Positions 7,299-15,790 of a stretch of 63,815 bases of DNA are shown here, piece by piece; positions within the stretch are counted from its first letter, which is position 1; the number at the start of each line of letters is the position of its first letter. The notes under the pieces are model-generated. The model searched no databases. It was not told the DNA's origin and saw only the letters and a program-made list of their open reading frames with translations. The translations under genes were made by a program, and so were the position numbers. The stretch spans positions 1 to 63,815 of IMG/VR virus record IMGVR_UViG_3300009091_001004; one strand, given 5' to 3'. This DNA is from a virus.

Positions 7299-8201
7299 AT
7301 GTTCGATATTAAAGTCGCGGTTCCGTTGTGGCAGCTGGTTGCCACCGGAGTATTCGGGGGAGTGGTCGGAGTGCTTTGCATACTGGTTACACTTTCTTTT
7401 TTAGGGAAAAAGGGTAATCGGTCTGCTGCTCCACCCAGCGTCCTGGATGCTCCAGAACCCCGTTCTCGGGAGGCCCCGGTGCGGAGTGCGTCTCCCCATG
7501 CTCCGGTAAGAGAGGAGCCTGCGAGAGCGGCGGTTAGTACAGACAGTACCTGCAAGCTCTCTCTTGAGAATACAGCTGTACTGATGTCCAAGTCAGCGCA
7601 GCGTAAAAACATCCGCGTGGCAGACCTGGCAGCCCTTGCCGGTGTCCCGATAGGGACGGTCAATATGTGGGCTTCTCATAAGTATATTGAGGTCGTGGTA
7701 ATGCCAGACAGGACGCGCTGGGTAGTGGCCTCGTCGGCTTATCGTTTACTGGACCGGATGGGCGCTCTGACCACGGAGGAGCCTCCTGAGGAACCTTCCA
7801 GGAAACTGCTAGCGGATAAAGAGTTTGCTCCGGAAGAGGAGCAGGAGTTCCCTGACGAAGCAGATGTTTCGGAACCCGCTCCCACCCGGGTGCGTCGTGC
7901 GCCTCCTGTCTCCGTGAAGAGTCTGCCTCAGCCAGATCCGGGCGCTGTTGCGGTAAAAGCAGCTCCTGTGGCTCCTGTATCTCCCGCACCCAGTATGCCG
8001 CCGCCGGCACGTCACTGGTACTACGTTGATGGTAAGCCGGAAGCGTATCCTACTCTCAAGCAAGCTTTACAGGTGATGGGGTTCCCGGTTGCAGCAGCCA
8101 GTATATCTTGGAAAGACGTGCCGCTCATGGTCAAGGGGAGAATACAACGTACCGATGTTCTGGATGGGGGGAATGGTCAGGAACACAGTACGGGTTCATA
8201 A
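7299..8201 (+). CDS. Membrane-anchored HTH-like protein with Pro/Ala-rich linker
   Basis: A 300-residue protein. One N-terminal TM helix (about residues 10-32), a Pro/Ala/Arg-rich linker, then an HTH-like segment (VADLAALAGVPIGTVNMWA, about 108-126) with a wing-like continuation, a second long disordered Pro-rich stretch (about 155-240), and a small C-terminal domain (HWYYVDGKPEAYPTLKQAL) that resembles a basic substrate- or DNA-binding motif. Membrane anchoring with an HTH could tether DNA to the membrane; this is inference. Confidence 0.65.
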   Translation: MFDIKVAVPLWQLVATGVFGGVVGVLCILVTLSFLGKKGNRSAAPPSVLDAPEPRSREAPVRSASPHAPVREEPARAAVSTDSTCKLSLENTAVLMSKSAQRKNIRVADLAALAGVPIGTVNMWASHKYIEVVVMPDRTRWVVASSAYRLLDRMGALTTEEPPEEPSRKLLADKEFAPEEEQEFPDEADVSEPAPTRVRRAPPVSVKSLPQPDPGAVAVKAAPVAPVSPAPSMPPPARHWYYVDGKPEAYPTLKQALQVMGFPVAAASISWKDVPLMVKGRIQRTDVLDGGNGQEHSTGS

Positions 8202-8249
8202 TCAGTCGTATTCGTCGTAAATAAAATAAAAGTAAAGGGGATGATTAGA

Positions 8250-8465
8250 ATGGAAACAGAAATGGGGAACGAGGTCCATTACAAGGTAAAGATTTTCCTG
8301 GATGGGAAGTGGTTCAAAAATGCATACGTCTTTCCGTCTCGTGCTGAGGCTACACAGTACGGGGAAAGTATGGAAGTAGAGAAGTACCGCTTGGTAGTCA
8401 CCAGTGAACCGGTGGCGCTTCCTCCTCCCGAGGAGCCATTTGACGCAAGCATAGCGGAAAAGTAA
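8250..8465 (+). CDS. Small protein, F-sr-EA motif family
   Basis: A 71-residue protein. ATG 8250 is preferred over 8241 because GTAAAGGGG then has proper spacing. The pattern HYKVKIFLDGKWF, FPSRAEATQYGESM, YRLVV resembles the N-terminal part of the product at 23375 (SYKVAVKVYGE, FATRGEAEQAGKDL), so the two are probably paralogous domains. Function unknown. Confidence 0.62.
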   Translation: METEMGNEVHYKVKIFLDGKWFKNAYVFPSRAEATQYGESMEVEKYRLVVTSEPVALPPPEEPFDASIAEK

Positions 8466-8470
8466 GACTG

Positions 8471-11200
8471 ATGGCACCACACGACAGCTCTTACTTCCGT
8501 CCTGCTCCTCCACCTCTTCCGGACCCGGCTACACTGCCGTTTCCTGCAAACCTGATACGGCGCTGTAGCGACTGTAGTCTGCGGCAGGGGTGTACTGCTC
8601 CCGTCCCGGGGGAGAACATTGTCTCCGGGGTGGAGATAATGCTCGTCGGGCAGAATCCCGGTACGAATGAAGATTTGTATGGAAAACCTTTCGTAGGGCA
8701 GGCGGGTCGCTATCTTGACTCTCTCCTTTTTAGCGCTGGTATTCCCCGCGAGTCAGTCTGTGTTACCAATATCGTGAAGTGCCTTACACCGCATAACCGT
8801 GCGATTACCCCGGCGGAGATTGCGTCCTGTTCTCCCTGGCTGGATATTGAAGTAAATCTGGTGGCTCCCCGCATCATTGTTGCTATGGGTGCTGCCACGA
8901 TATACCACTTCTTGGGAGCAGGATCCGGAACAGTAGAACATCTGCATGGCAAGCCGATAGAGAAGGATGGGCGCATTATCCTCCCGGCTTACCATCCTGC
9001 TGCTGCTCTGCATAACCCGACACTGCTCCGCCAGTGCTCCGATGATTTCCAGGTGCTGCGTGGACTGGCCAAGGGTGCCAGCTGGCGCGACTACCACGTC
9101 ATGGATGAATATCCTGATCCGTGCTATGAAGTTGCCGACACTCCGGCGAAGATCAAGCAGATGGTCTCCCAGATCAATGATGCCGGAGAGTTTGCGGTAG
9201 ACACGGAAACCTGCCGAGGTCGGCTGTGGAGTGCCCAGTTTTCTGCCTGTCCGGGAACCGCCTGGTTCCTCCCAATCAGCGAGGAGGAGAGCACGTATCG
9301 TGTTGATTTGACTGGCTACCAGGCCACTGCCATCGTGCACTTCTATTTGCATGATGTGCAATATTTGAGAATTGCTGATGATCGCTTCATGGACACGATG
9401 TCCATGTCGTACCATTTAGGGCTTCCGCAGGGTCTTAAAGAGCTCGCCTCCCGTCTCTGCGGAATCCAGATGGTGAACTATAACGAAGTAGTACGTCCTG
9501 TCCAGGAAGAGCTCTCTCTGGAATACCTGTTGAAGGCGGCCTGCAAGGATCTTCCTGCTCCTCCGGAGACTGAGGAAACCAAATGGAACAACAAGAAAGG
9601 GGAGCTGGTTACCCGGAAAAAGAAACCTTGGCATATCTCTCGTAAAATAAAAAGTATCCTGGACGACTACGCGGAAAACCCGCTTACAGATCTCTGGGAT
9701 CGCTGGCGTAGCATACCCGGTATTGAGCGTAGTGCTCTGGACCGCATTATGGGACCGATGCCTCAGGCATCGCTTATGGATATCCCGTTCCCGGATGCGG
9801 TTCGCTACGCGGCTCGAGACGCTGATGCTACCCTGCGAGTGTATTACAAGCTCCTGCAGCTTATCCAGAAGATGGATCTCGATTTTGTCCTGAACATGGA
9901 CTTGAGAGTGCTCCCGATGGCGAGTTCTATGATGCAGAACGGGATGGCGGTGGACCTGGAGCATTACCGCAAGCTCTCCGAGGACTACGATATCCGTATG
10001 AGGGTACAGGCAGCTGAGCTGGCAGGAGAAGTTGGTCACGCTTTCAATCCGGCAAGCAGCGATCAGGTAGCAGCAGTAGTCTATGGCGAGCTGGGTTTCA
10101 AGCCGACAGCATTCACTCCTACCAAGGAAGTGTCCACCGATGATTCGGAGCTCAAGAAAACCAAACATCCGGTAGCCCAGGGGATTATTCAGTATCGTGG
10201 TCTCTTGAAACTGAAGACTACCTACGCTGATAACATGATTCGGTCGGCGCACCCTGATACGGACGGTGTTCCCCGGATACATACTGTGATCAAGACGACG
10301 CGGGTGGAGACCGGACGCTGGAGTTCTGCCAAGAATGATGATGGTGAGGGAGCCAACCTGCAGAATATTCCTACGCGCAATACCGAGTCCAAAGCAATCA
10401 AGAACGGGTTTATCGCTCCGTTGGGGAAAGTGCTAGCTGAGGGAGACTTGGCACAAATAGAAATGGTGTGTCTGGCTCACCTGTCAAATTGCAAGCGCCT
10501 GGTGGAACTTTTCCTGCGCGGTGGGGACCCGCATACCGAGATGGCGGCGACGGTCTTCGGTGTTTCCCTGGAAGAGGCAGCCCAGAGCAAGTACCGCTAC
10601 CCGGTTAAGCGGTTGAATTTCGGTATTGCTTATCTTATTGGTCCGCAGGGTCTGTCCAACCAGATACAGGAGTATATCTCCGATCTGAAGATCGCGGGAG
10701 AGCCTGTTGAAATAGAGCCCTGGGATGTACCAACCTGCGAGAAGTTTATTGCGGAGTGGTACCGGCTGAATCCCGAAGTGAAGGACTTCCAGCTCGAGAT
10801 GGCTGCAATGGCGCGCCGCTACGGTTACGTCAACGATATCTTCGGCCGGATGAGATATATCCCGGAGATAACCTGCCCGATACGTTCTGTTCAGGAAGCA
10901 GGGGCAAGACAGGCGGCCAATCTGCCGGTTACAGCGTCCGCGCAGGGGATTTTGAAAATGGCAATGTGGCGCTTATGGGAGCAGCTACCATACACAGAGT
11001 GGGCAGACCAGGTGAGATTTCTCATGCAGATCCATGATAGCCTGGTCATGGAAATAACAGACAATAAAGATATCTACAAATCATACCTGCGCTGGATGGA
11101 CGATATCGTGCGCAATGTGGTGTATCTGAGAGTCCCGGTAAAAATGGATTACAAGGTAGGGAAACGCTGGGGAGAGTTGGTGAAAGTGAAGCTGTCCTGA
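8471..11200 (+). CDS. Uracil-DNA glycosylase / exonuclease / family A DNA polymerase fusion
   Basis: A 909-residue replicative polymerase. Residues about 25-200 are a family 4-like uracil-DNA glycosylase: GQNPGTNEDLYGKPFVGQAG, LPAYHPAAAL, and four Cys placed for a 4Fe-4S cluster (C32, C35, C103, C120). Residues about 240-440 are a 3'-5' exonuclease-like domain with D244-x-E246 and a YAARDADAT third motif; the second motif is degenerate (LHDVQYL). The polymerase follows: motif A DLAQIEM (D659), motif B R709-x3-K713-x3-F717 with NFG, motif C QIHDSLV (H855, D856, with Ser where E. coli Pol I has Glu). TGRWSS and LQNIPTR are also present. It probably replicates this element and screens for uracil in template DNA. 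Confidence 0.93.
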   Translation: MAPHDSSYFRPAPPPLPDPATLPFPANLIRRCSDCSLRQGCTAPVPGENIVSGVEIMLVGQNPGTNEDLYGKPFVGQAGRYLDSLLFSAGIPRESVCVTNIVKCLTPHNRAITPAEIASCSPWLDIEVNLVAPRIIVAMGAATIYHFLGAGSGTVEHLHGKPIEKDGRIILPAYHPAAALHNPTLLRQCSDDFQVLRGLAKGASWRDYHVMDEYPDPCYEVADTPAKIKQMVSQINDAGEFAVDTETCRGRLWSAQFSACPGTAWFLPISEEESTYRVDLTGYQATAIVHFYLHDVQYLRIADDRFMDTMSMSYHLGLPQGLKELASRLCGIQMVNYNEVVRPVQEELSLEYLLKAACKDLPAPPETEETKWNNKKGELVTRKKKPWHISRKIKSILDDYAENPLTDLWDRWRSIPGIERSALDRIMGPMPQASLMDIPFPDAVRYAARDADATLRVYYKLLQLIQKMDLDFVLNMDLRVLPMASSMMQNGMAVDLEHYRKLSEDYDIRMRVQAAELAGEVGHAFNPASSDQVAAVVYGELGFKPTAFTPTKEVSTDDSELKKTKHPVAQGIIQYRGLLKLKTTYADNMIRSAHPDTDGVPRIHTVIKTTRVETGRWSSAKNDDGEGANLQNIPTRNTESKAIKNGFIAPLGKVLAEGDLAQIEMVCLAHLSNCKRLVELFLRGGDPHTEMAATVFGVSLEEAAQSKYRYPVKRLNFGIAYLIGPQGLSNQIQEYISDLKIAGEPVEIEPWDVPTCEKFIAEWYRLNPEVKDFQLEMAAMARRYGYVNDIFGRMRYIPEITCPIRSVQEAGARQAANLPVTASAQGILKMAMWRLWEQLPYTEWADQVRFLMQIHDSLVMEITDNKDIYKSYLRWMDDIVRNVVYLRVPVKMDYKVGKRWGELVKVKLS

Positions 11201-11216
11201 GGGGGGCTGGAGAGTG

Positions 11217-11321
11217 ATGAGTAAACTACTTGAAGCGTCAAAAATCTGCGAAGCCCTATCCCCCAGGATATTATGGAGGGGCATGAATCTAACCATACTT
11301 TATACCTATTTAAGTTGGTAA
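11217..11321 (+). CDS. 34-residue small protein
   Basis: ATG 11217 follows GAGGGGGGCTGG after the polymerase stop. The peptide (starts MSKLLEASKICEAL) ends in a hydrophobic aromatic segment. Function unknown; it may be a leader for the next genes. Confidence 0.45.
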   Translation: MSKLLEASKICEALSPRILWRGMNLTILYTYLSW

Positions 11322-11335
11322 AGGAGGCATAAGTA

Positions 11336-11521
11336 GTGGTCCGAAGGCTAGTGAGAGGTTGTGGTGTTGCTCTTTTATTCGTTAGTATTGGGTCAGTAAT
11401 ATATTCTGGGCAGTTAGTTAGTGGGAATACACAGACTATCCTTAGATTATCAGGAGGTCTTTTCTCTCTATTTAGTTGTCTAATAATAATCGTGCCCGGT
11501 CTAGGAAAGGAGGCAAAGTGA
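11336..11521 (+). CDS. 61-residue two-TM membrane protein
   Basis: GTG 11336 follows AAAGGAGG. The product has two hydrophobic helices (about residues 8-28 and 36-56) with a short loop. It overlaps the QueC-like start by 4 bases. From here to about 12.5 kb the sequence is visibly AT-richer with different codon choice from the polymerase gene, suggesting separate acquisition. Confidence 0.62.
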   Translation: MVRRLVRGCGVALLFVSIGSVIYSGQLVSGNTQTILRLSGGLFSLFSCLIIIVPGLGKEAK

Positions 11522-12189
11522 AAGTAATATCTTTAGTGTCTGGAGGACTTGATAGTATCCTTGCAACTGATGTTCTTTTATCTCAAGGACATGAAGTTCT
11601 AATGCTATTCGCGGCCTTGAACCAAAATCCTATGGTACAGGAGAGAGATGCTGTGGGGTACTTCTACTCATTTTTCTCTCTTAGATATCCTGACCAGGTT
11701 TCTTTCCTCGAACAGAAATTTGACCTGGGTGGGAAAAAGAAGGTTGAGAGTACTTGGGGAAGAGCAATGATGTTAATTGGCAGTGCTCTCACTTATGATT
11801 ACTGTCAGACAAGTATGTACTATGATGCAATAGCATTAGGTAGTCATAAAGGAGACGTTGGTTTAGATGTTAATCCTGACCGGATGGAAGCCTTTAAGAA
11901 AGTAGTTGAGATAAGTACTAAAGGAACAGTACAACTACTTCTTCCTATAGAGGAAATGACTCAGGAGGTTATAGGCTGGGAGTTCAAGAATAGGAATCTT
12001 CCTTTGGATAAAACTTATAACTGTTACTGGAACATCCCTTGCGGGTATAAAAGTCCCAGAGATACATATAGATGCCAGGGATGCAGAAGAAAAGCAATCG
12101 CTATGAGAGCCGCAGGGTATGATGAAGTAGAATGCGAAATGCCTAATTCCAGGACAAGGAGGACTAAATGCCAAAAGGATGGAAGCTGA
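11518..12189 (+). CDS. queC: QueC-like PP-loop ATPase (7-cyano-7-deazaguanine synthase family)
   Basis: A 223-residue protein with the PP-loop SGGLDS (residues 8-13) that binds ATP, and a Cys-rich C-terminus YNCYWNIPCG followed 10 residues later by CQGC. QueC makes preQ0, the precursor of queuosine and of 7-deazaguanine bases in some phage DNAs. In ordinary QueC the last cysteines read CGxCxxC; here the gap after CG is longer, so the zinc site is altered. QueD, QueE, QueF and DpdA-like genes are not seen. GTG 11518 has AAAGGAGG in front. Confidence 0.78.
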   Translation: MKVISLVSGGLDSILATDVLLSQGHEVLMLFAALNQNPMVQERDAVGYFYSFFSLRYPDQVSFLEQKFDLGGKKKVESTWGRAMMLIGSALTYDYCQTSMYYDAIALGSHKGDVGLDVNPDRMEAFKKVVEISTKGTVQLLLPIEEMTQEVIGWEFKNRNLPLDKTYNCYWNIPCGYKSPRDTYRCQGCRRKAIAMRAAGYDEVECEMPNSRTRRTKCQKDGS

Positions 12190-12245
12190 GGGCAAGCCCA
12201 TTGAGAAAGAGAGATAGGAATGAAAGATTTATGTTTGACAGATGA
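12168..12245 (+). CDS. 25-residue basic peptide
   Basis: ATG 12168 has AAGGAGG immediately upstream, inside the end of the QueC-like gene, and the frame ends inside the MazG-like gene. The peptide is strongly basic (RKRDRNERF). Both flanks overlap, so it could instead be a coupling element. Confidence 0.4.
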   Translation: MPKGWKLRASPLRKRDRNERFMFDR

Positions 12246-12525
12246 AAGTTTTGTTAAGCTAAAATCCCTTATCATGCACGAAAATTTAAGGCAACTCACT
12301 AAATGGGGCATACAAGACCACTCACCCGAAAGCTGGTATATGTTTACGTCTGAGGAATTGGGTGAGTTGGCAAAAGCTATTGGTGAATTTGAGTATCGTG
12401 GTGGATTGGCAGAACCTGTAGTTAAAGAAGCCATCCAGACAGCTACCCTATGCCTCAAAATTGCTGAAATGTTTCAGTCATTATTAGTAACCGAATTGGG
12501 CAAGCCCGCCGAGAAGAAATCTTGA
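12220..12525 (+). CDS. MazG-like nucleotide pyrophosphohydrolase
   Basis: A 101-residue all-helical protein with QLTKWGIQDHSPESW followed by EELGELAKAI (E45, E46, E49), the ExxE-type metal site of small MazG-like NTP pyrophosphohydrolases common in phages. A second acidic motif is less clear (VKEAIQTATLCLKI). Its partner role beside a QueC-like enzyme could be in nucleotide pool control. No dNTP specificity can be read. Confidence 0.8.
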   Translation: MKDLCLTDESFVKLKSLIMHENLRQLTKWGIQDHSPESWYMFTSEELGELAKAIGEFEYRGGLAEPVVKEAIQTATLCLKIAEMFQSLLVTELGKPAEKKS

Positions 12526-12550
12526 TATCTTGTGGATAATATGTTATTAT
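12522..12550 (+). promoter_or_regulatory. Promoter, extended -10
   Basis: TTGATA at 12522-12527, a 17-bp spacer, and TATTAT at 12545-12550 preceded by TGt. It overlaps the last bases of the MazG-like gene and serves the next gene; it also argues against the GTG at 12532 as a start. Confidence 0.7.
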
Positions 12551-12576
12551 TCGGTATGTTAGGGAGTAATGATGGT

Positions 12577-13221
12577 ATGAAAGGTAACATGAAAGGTATC
12601 AGGATTACTAAATCTAATCTTCTCGGTGTCGCGGTCCAGAGCGTCCGGCATGGCAGGGGGCTCGCAGAGTTCCGTACCTACATAACGGAAGCCCGGAAAT
12701 GCGGTCTCATTACTTTCTCTGACAGCGAGATACAGTTTCTGGTTAACTCCAATAAAGATATGATTTTCGGTAAGGGTGCCCGGCTGGTGGAGCAGGACAC
12801 TTTCCTGTCCGACGAGACTGTTATCGGAGATGGGGCTCCCAGCTGGTCAAAAGAGCACCTGCTGGGGTTCCTGGAAGGTATCGAGAGCAAGAAGATCGAT
12901 ATTGCTCCCTTGGAGAAAGAGATCCCCGGGTATAAGGACCTGATTATGCCAAACGGGCCGCAGGTGCTCATTAGAGAGGTTATCCTGCTCGAGCATCTTT
13001 GCAAGGTCGTGGATACTGTTATCCTACAGCCTCTGTTCAAAGTTCTGGTTTATTTTCTTGGGCGTACGCATCCGGCCCAGCTGTATATTATCGGACGGGA
13101 TGCACATACCCGGGACCCGTTCTGCCTGGGTGTTCCCAACGGGTTCGTGGACCAGTCTATTGAGACATGTTTACGTTGGACGATGGATCTCCATAAAGGG
13201 GATACTGTTGAAGAAGTTTGA
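12577..13221 (+). CDS. Unknown 214-residue protein
   Basis: A soluble alpha/beta protein with no motif I recognise. Segments RITKSNLLGVAVQSVRHGRG, VLIREVILLEHL and YIIGRDAHTRDPFCLG stand out. ATG 12577 is chosen because the longer frames (12532, 12556) begin inside the promoter; AGGGAG lies about 10 bases upstream. Confidence 0.65.
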   Translation: MKGNMKGIRITKSNLLGVAVQSVRHGRGLAEFRTYITEARKCGLITFSDSEIQFLVNSNKDMIFGKGARLVEQDTFLSDETVIGDGAPSWSKEHLLGFLEGIESKKIDIAPLEKEIPGYKDLIMPNGPQVLIREVILLEHLCKVVDTVILQPLFKVLVYFLGRTHPAQLYIIGRDAHTRDPFCLGVPNGFVDQSIETCLRWTMDLHKGDTVEEV

Positions 13222-13242
13222 TCGCACCGAAAGGACATATTT

Positions 13243-13443
13243 ATGCAGCTGTTCATAGGTTTTGCTATTTTGTTTGGTATCTGGATTGCGCTAAAGAGAC
13301 TGAGTAAGGGAGACGATGAGAAGGCGCAAGAACAACAAATTATTGAGATATTAGACAGGATAATAGTCATATTGGAGCGGCGGTATGATTGTCCGCCAGT
13401 CGCACAGGAAGGAAAGGGAGAAAGCAATGGCGAGAAAATTTAG
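13243..13443 (+). CDS. Small single-TM protein with charged tail
   Basis: A 66-residue protein with one N-terminal TM (about 2-18), then a charged helical region (KGDDEKAQEQQIIEILDRI) likely to be a short coiled coil. AAAGGA precedes ATG 13243. Confidence 0.62.
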   Translation: MQLFIGFAILFGIWIALKRLSKGDDEKAQEQQIIEILDRIIVILERRYDCPPVAQEGKGESNGEKI

Positions 13444-13747
13444 ACACGGAGATATTGTTTTCACAGAGGTGAAGTCTATTCCCGAGGGCCAAGTAATCAA
13501 AGAGGAAGACAAGCTCGAGATGCATGGTGAGACGGGAAAGATCCACCAGATGCTCGGCGTCAGGGTTGTCACGGTCGCACGTAAGGTTACTACGATCGAG
13601 CGCCCGCAGGTGGACTGGTCCTGGTTGGGCGTTATTGTCCCACCCGGGGGCACCGTGATAACACACCCGGAGCATCCGGACATGCGCATTCCCGAGGGCA
13701 CGTTTAGTGTCTCCCGGGTCCGCTCGGTCACGGCATACATTGACTAG
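13427..13747 (+). CDS. Unknown beta-rich protein
   Basis: A 106-residue protein starting MARKFRHGDIVF, probably an all-beta fold. ATG 13427 has GGAAAGGGAG upstream and overlaps the previous gene; the frame upstream to 13385 lacks such a site. No family recognised. Confidence 0.62.
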   Translation: MARKFRHGDIVFTEVKSIPEGQVIKEEDKLEMHGETGKIHQMLGVRVVTVARKVTTIERPQVDWSWLGVIVPPGGTVITHPEHPDMRIPEGTFSVSRVRSVTAYID

Positions 13748-13750
13748 GTG

Positions 13751-13779
13751 TTGACAATGTGTGGAAGATATGGTATATT
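13751..13779 (+). promoter_or_regulatory. Sigma70 promoter, extended -10
   Basis: TTGACA 13751-13756, 17-bp spacer, TATATT 13774-13779 with TGg before it. Almost the same as the one at 5869. Drives the gene at 13834. Confidence 0.88.
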
Positions 13780-13833
13780 ATTGGTAAATAAGGATTAATG
13801 ATAGGGTGTAATTAAAGAGAAAGGGGAACCAAA

Positions 13834-14178
13834 ATGGCAACCAAGATGACAACAGAACTCATGAAGAAATTGTACGAGACGAAGCAGCAAAAGAGGGCTC
13901 TAGAGGCCCTGGAAGCATCTCTCCTGGACCAGCTCAAGGCACTGGTTGACCCGGTATTTAACAAGAAGAGCGGTCCGATTTCTGCCGGTGGCATCATCCT
14001 TACCCGCGTCCCGGCGCGGAAGTGTACGGTCAGCACAGACAAGCTCCTCGAACGTGGTGTCAGTCCGGAAGTCATTGTCTACGCAACGGAGATTACGGAC
14101 TATTTCCGGTATCTTCTCAAGGAAGACAAGCTGGTTGCGGCAGAAAAGGTCCGGGCGGCAGCTAAGACAGACGACTAG
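13834..14178 (+). CDS. Helical unknown protein
   Basis: A 114-residue protein: an N-terminal coiled coil (LMKKLYETKQQKRALEALEA) of about 45 residues and then a beta-alpha C-terminal part. Similar small coiled-coil proteins occur in phage early regions, but I do not recognise this one. AAAGGGGAACC precedes the start. Confidence 0.65.
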   Translation: MATKMTTELMKKLYETKQQKRALEALEASLLDQLKALVDPVFNKKSGPISAGGIILTRVPARKCTVSTDKLLERGVSPEVIVYATEITDYFRYLLKEDKLVAAEKVRAAAKTDD

Positions 14179-14215
14179 AGTATGTTTGTTTGTAGTTCGT
14201 AGCGGAGGGGGAAAG

Positions 14216-14491
14216 ATGAATAACTTGCTGGTGGTATACCCCTGGATGGATACCTGGCGGTTCTTAGTAATTTTACTAGTAGCTCTCGGTGCATTTGCTG
14301 CTGGAGGGGTAATGGTTGATTCGGATTTGCTAGGAAGTCTACTAATAGGCTGTACAGGTATAGTAGCTTACCTAATAGCAGCCCCGCATATGTCGGAGGT
14401 CCCACCTCTCGAGGTCGTTCCTCCCATGATAGCCTTAGTAGTGCTAATAGTTGTAAGTGGACTCAGGGAGGGTATAAAAAATGAGCAATAA
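14216..14491 (+). CDS. Three-TM membrane protein
   Basis: A 91-residue protein with three hydrophobic helices (about 12-33, 38-58, 66-84). ATG 14216 is set by GCGGAGGGGG just upstream; the longer frame from 13946 is a shadow of the previous gene. It overlaps the next gene's start by 11 bases. Confidence 0.65.
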   Translation: MNNLLVVYPWMDTWRFLVILLVALGAFAAGGVMVDSDLLGSLLIGCTGIVAYLIAAPHMSEVPPLEVVPPMIALVVLIVVSGLREGIKNEQ

Positions 14492-15125
14492 TGATAATAA
14501 TATAGACCAGAAAGATCAGGTAGGTCAGGTAGATCAGTCGGGGCAGGCAGACCGGGAGGCTGGTGCTATTAATGGCGTTCCCACCGACCGAATTGGAGAG
14601 ATAGTCAAGCAAGAGCGGTGGAAAGCATGGAAAATGATCTTGATAATCCTCTGTATTACTTTTGCCCTGCTGATTTCTCTGTTCATAGTCAACCGGATAC
14701 GCATGGAACGCCTATGTATAAAGATTACTCAGCTGGAGGCCGAAGTATCGAAGTATAATAATGAGCTGATCCGGGTGCCTGCAGTTCAAGCTGGACCGAT
14801 AACGGTGACAACGTACTGGGGTGACGGCACTTTCTCCTGGTTAGAAGTTTTTGATTCGGCTGCTGAGGCCGATCATTATTTTACAGTCCTGGCAGAGTCT
14901 CTAGCGTTGTATGGTGCGTCCGTATTCTCTCATACAGACCCCTACGAGCTCTCCGAGGCTTTTCCACTGGTATGGGAGATGTCGGTCACTGTCCCCGCAG
15001 CCAAGCATGAGCTAGAGCAAGGTATCCAGGAAGTGTTACGGGGACTAGGAGCCTGGGATGATATCCGGGATACATCGGAATCATGGGGGCTGCCCCGAGA
15101 CCCAGGTCCTGCGATATTGGGATAG
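14481..15125 (+). CDS. Single-TM protein with extracytoplasmic domain
   Basis: A 214-residue protein: an Asp/Gln-rich cytoplasmic N-terminus (about 1-48), one TM (about 51-71), a short coiled coil, and a C-terminal domain of about 125 residues. No family recognised. A lipoprotein gene follows, so these may form an envelope complex. Confidence 0.66.
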   Translation: MSNNDNNIDQKDQVGQVDQSGQADREAGAINGVPTDRIGEIVKQERWKAWKMILIILCITFALLISLFIVNRIRMERLCIKITQLEAEVSKYNNELIRVPAVQAGPITVTTYWGDGTFSWLEVFDSAAEADHYFTVLAESLALYGASVFSHTDPYELSEAFPLVWEMSVTVPAAKHELEQGIQEVLRGLGAWDDIRDTSESWGLPRDPGPAILG

Positions 15126-15138
15126 GAGGATTAGCAGG

Positions 15139-15345
15139 ATGAAACGGTTGCTGGTTCTGGTTGCAGTGATAGTAGTCTTGTTGTCGGTAGTTGTCGGCTG
15201 CAGGAGAGACAGGGAAGGAACAGTAGTAAGAATGCAGGGGGCTTATCCCCTGGATGTGCACTACTATCACGACGACGATAACAGTGTCGGTATCTGGGTG
15301 TACCGTGATAGTCTCTTTGTTCTCCCGGATGAGGATTACAGGTAG
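15139..15345 (+). CDS. Small lipoprotein
   Basis: A 68-residue protein with a lipoprotein signal: MKRLL, hydrophobic core, then SVVVGC with the lipid-bearing Cys at 21. The mature part is about 48 residues, acidic and aromatic. ATG 15139 is chosen because the signal begins there and TAGGAGG lies before it. Confidence 0.72.
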   Translation: MKRLLVLVAVIVVLLSVVVGCRRDREGTVVRMQGAYPLDVHYYHDDDNSVGIWVYRDSLFVLPDEDYR

Positions 15346-15356
15346 GAGGTAAGTTT

Positions 15357-15680
15357 ATGGATCGTGGTACTGTAGCAACATTTGTTGTCCTGTTTATCGT
15401 GGTCGGCGTAATTCTCATTGTGCACCCGTCCTGGCTAAACCGGATACCCTATCTCGGTGTTATCTTTTCCCGGATGGGTAAACCCCGTATCGACCAAATC
15501 ATGGCGGAAACGGAGCAGGAGAGACGGGAGGCGGTGCGGCTAGAGAAATTACTGCGTGCGGAGCAGGAGCTGTTTAAAGCCCGGTCTAACACGGCCCGTC
15601 TGCGGGAGGAAATCAGGAGTACCCGTTCCAGTAATGGGAGTAATGATACGTTCGATAAGCTATTTCCTCCCCGGAAATAA
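15357..15680 (+). CDS. Single-TM coiled-coil protein
   Basis: A 107-residue protein with one TM near the N-terminus (about 5-24) and a long charged coiled coil (about 45-92: EQERREAVRLEKLLRAEQEL). GGTAGGAGG precedes ATG 15357. The last gene before a promoter, closing the small membrane gene cluster. Confidence 0.66.
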   Translation: MDRGTVATFVVLFIVVGVILIVHPSWLNRIPYLGVIFSRMGKPRIDQIMAETEQERREAVRLEKLLRAEQELFKARSNTARLREEIRSTRSSNGSNDTFDKLFPPRK

Positions 15681-15685
15681 GTCTA

Positions 15686-15715
15686 TTGACAGAATAGTTG
15701 GGTAGGTGGTACACT
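15686..15715 (+). promoter_or_regulatory. Promoter, extended -10
   Basis: TTGACA 15686-15691, 18-bp spacer, TACACT 15710-15715 with TGg before it. The leader to the next ATG is about 70 nt and holds a possible GCGC-based hairpin. Confidence 0.72.
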
Positions 15716-15790
15716 GTATGGGTAGATGGAAGCGCGCCACCTATTTTATTAGGCGGTAGAACAAAGAATAGGGGGTTATTAATCAGAGAA

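Noticed and set aside
11518-12525. 2-aminoadenine (Z) genome module
   Set aside because: A MazG-like protein and a family A polymerase occur, but no PurZ or DatZ candidate is visible, and the MazG-like family is too common to argue from.
15698-15790. N-terminal extension of the STRAIV protein
   Set aside because: The extra codons lie over the promoter at 15686-15715 and their protein does not resemble the family start, which is MSTRAIV at 15791.
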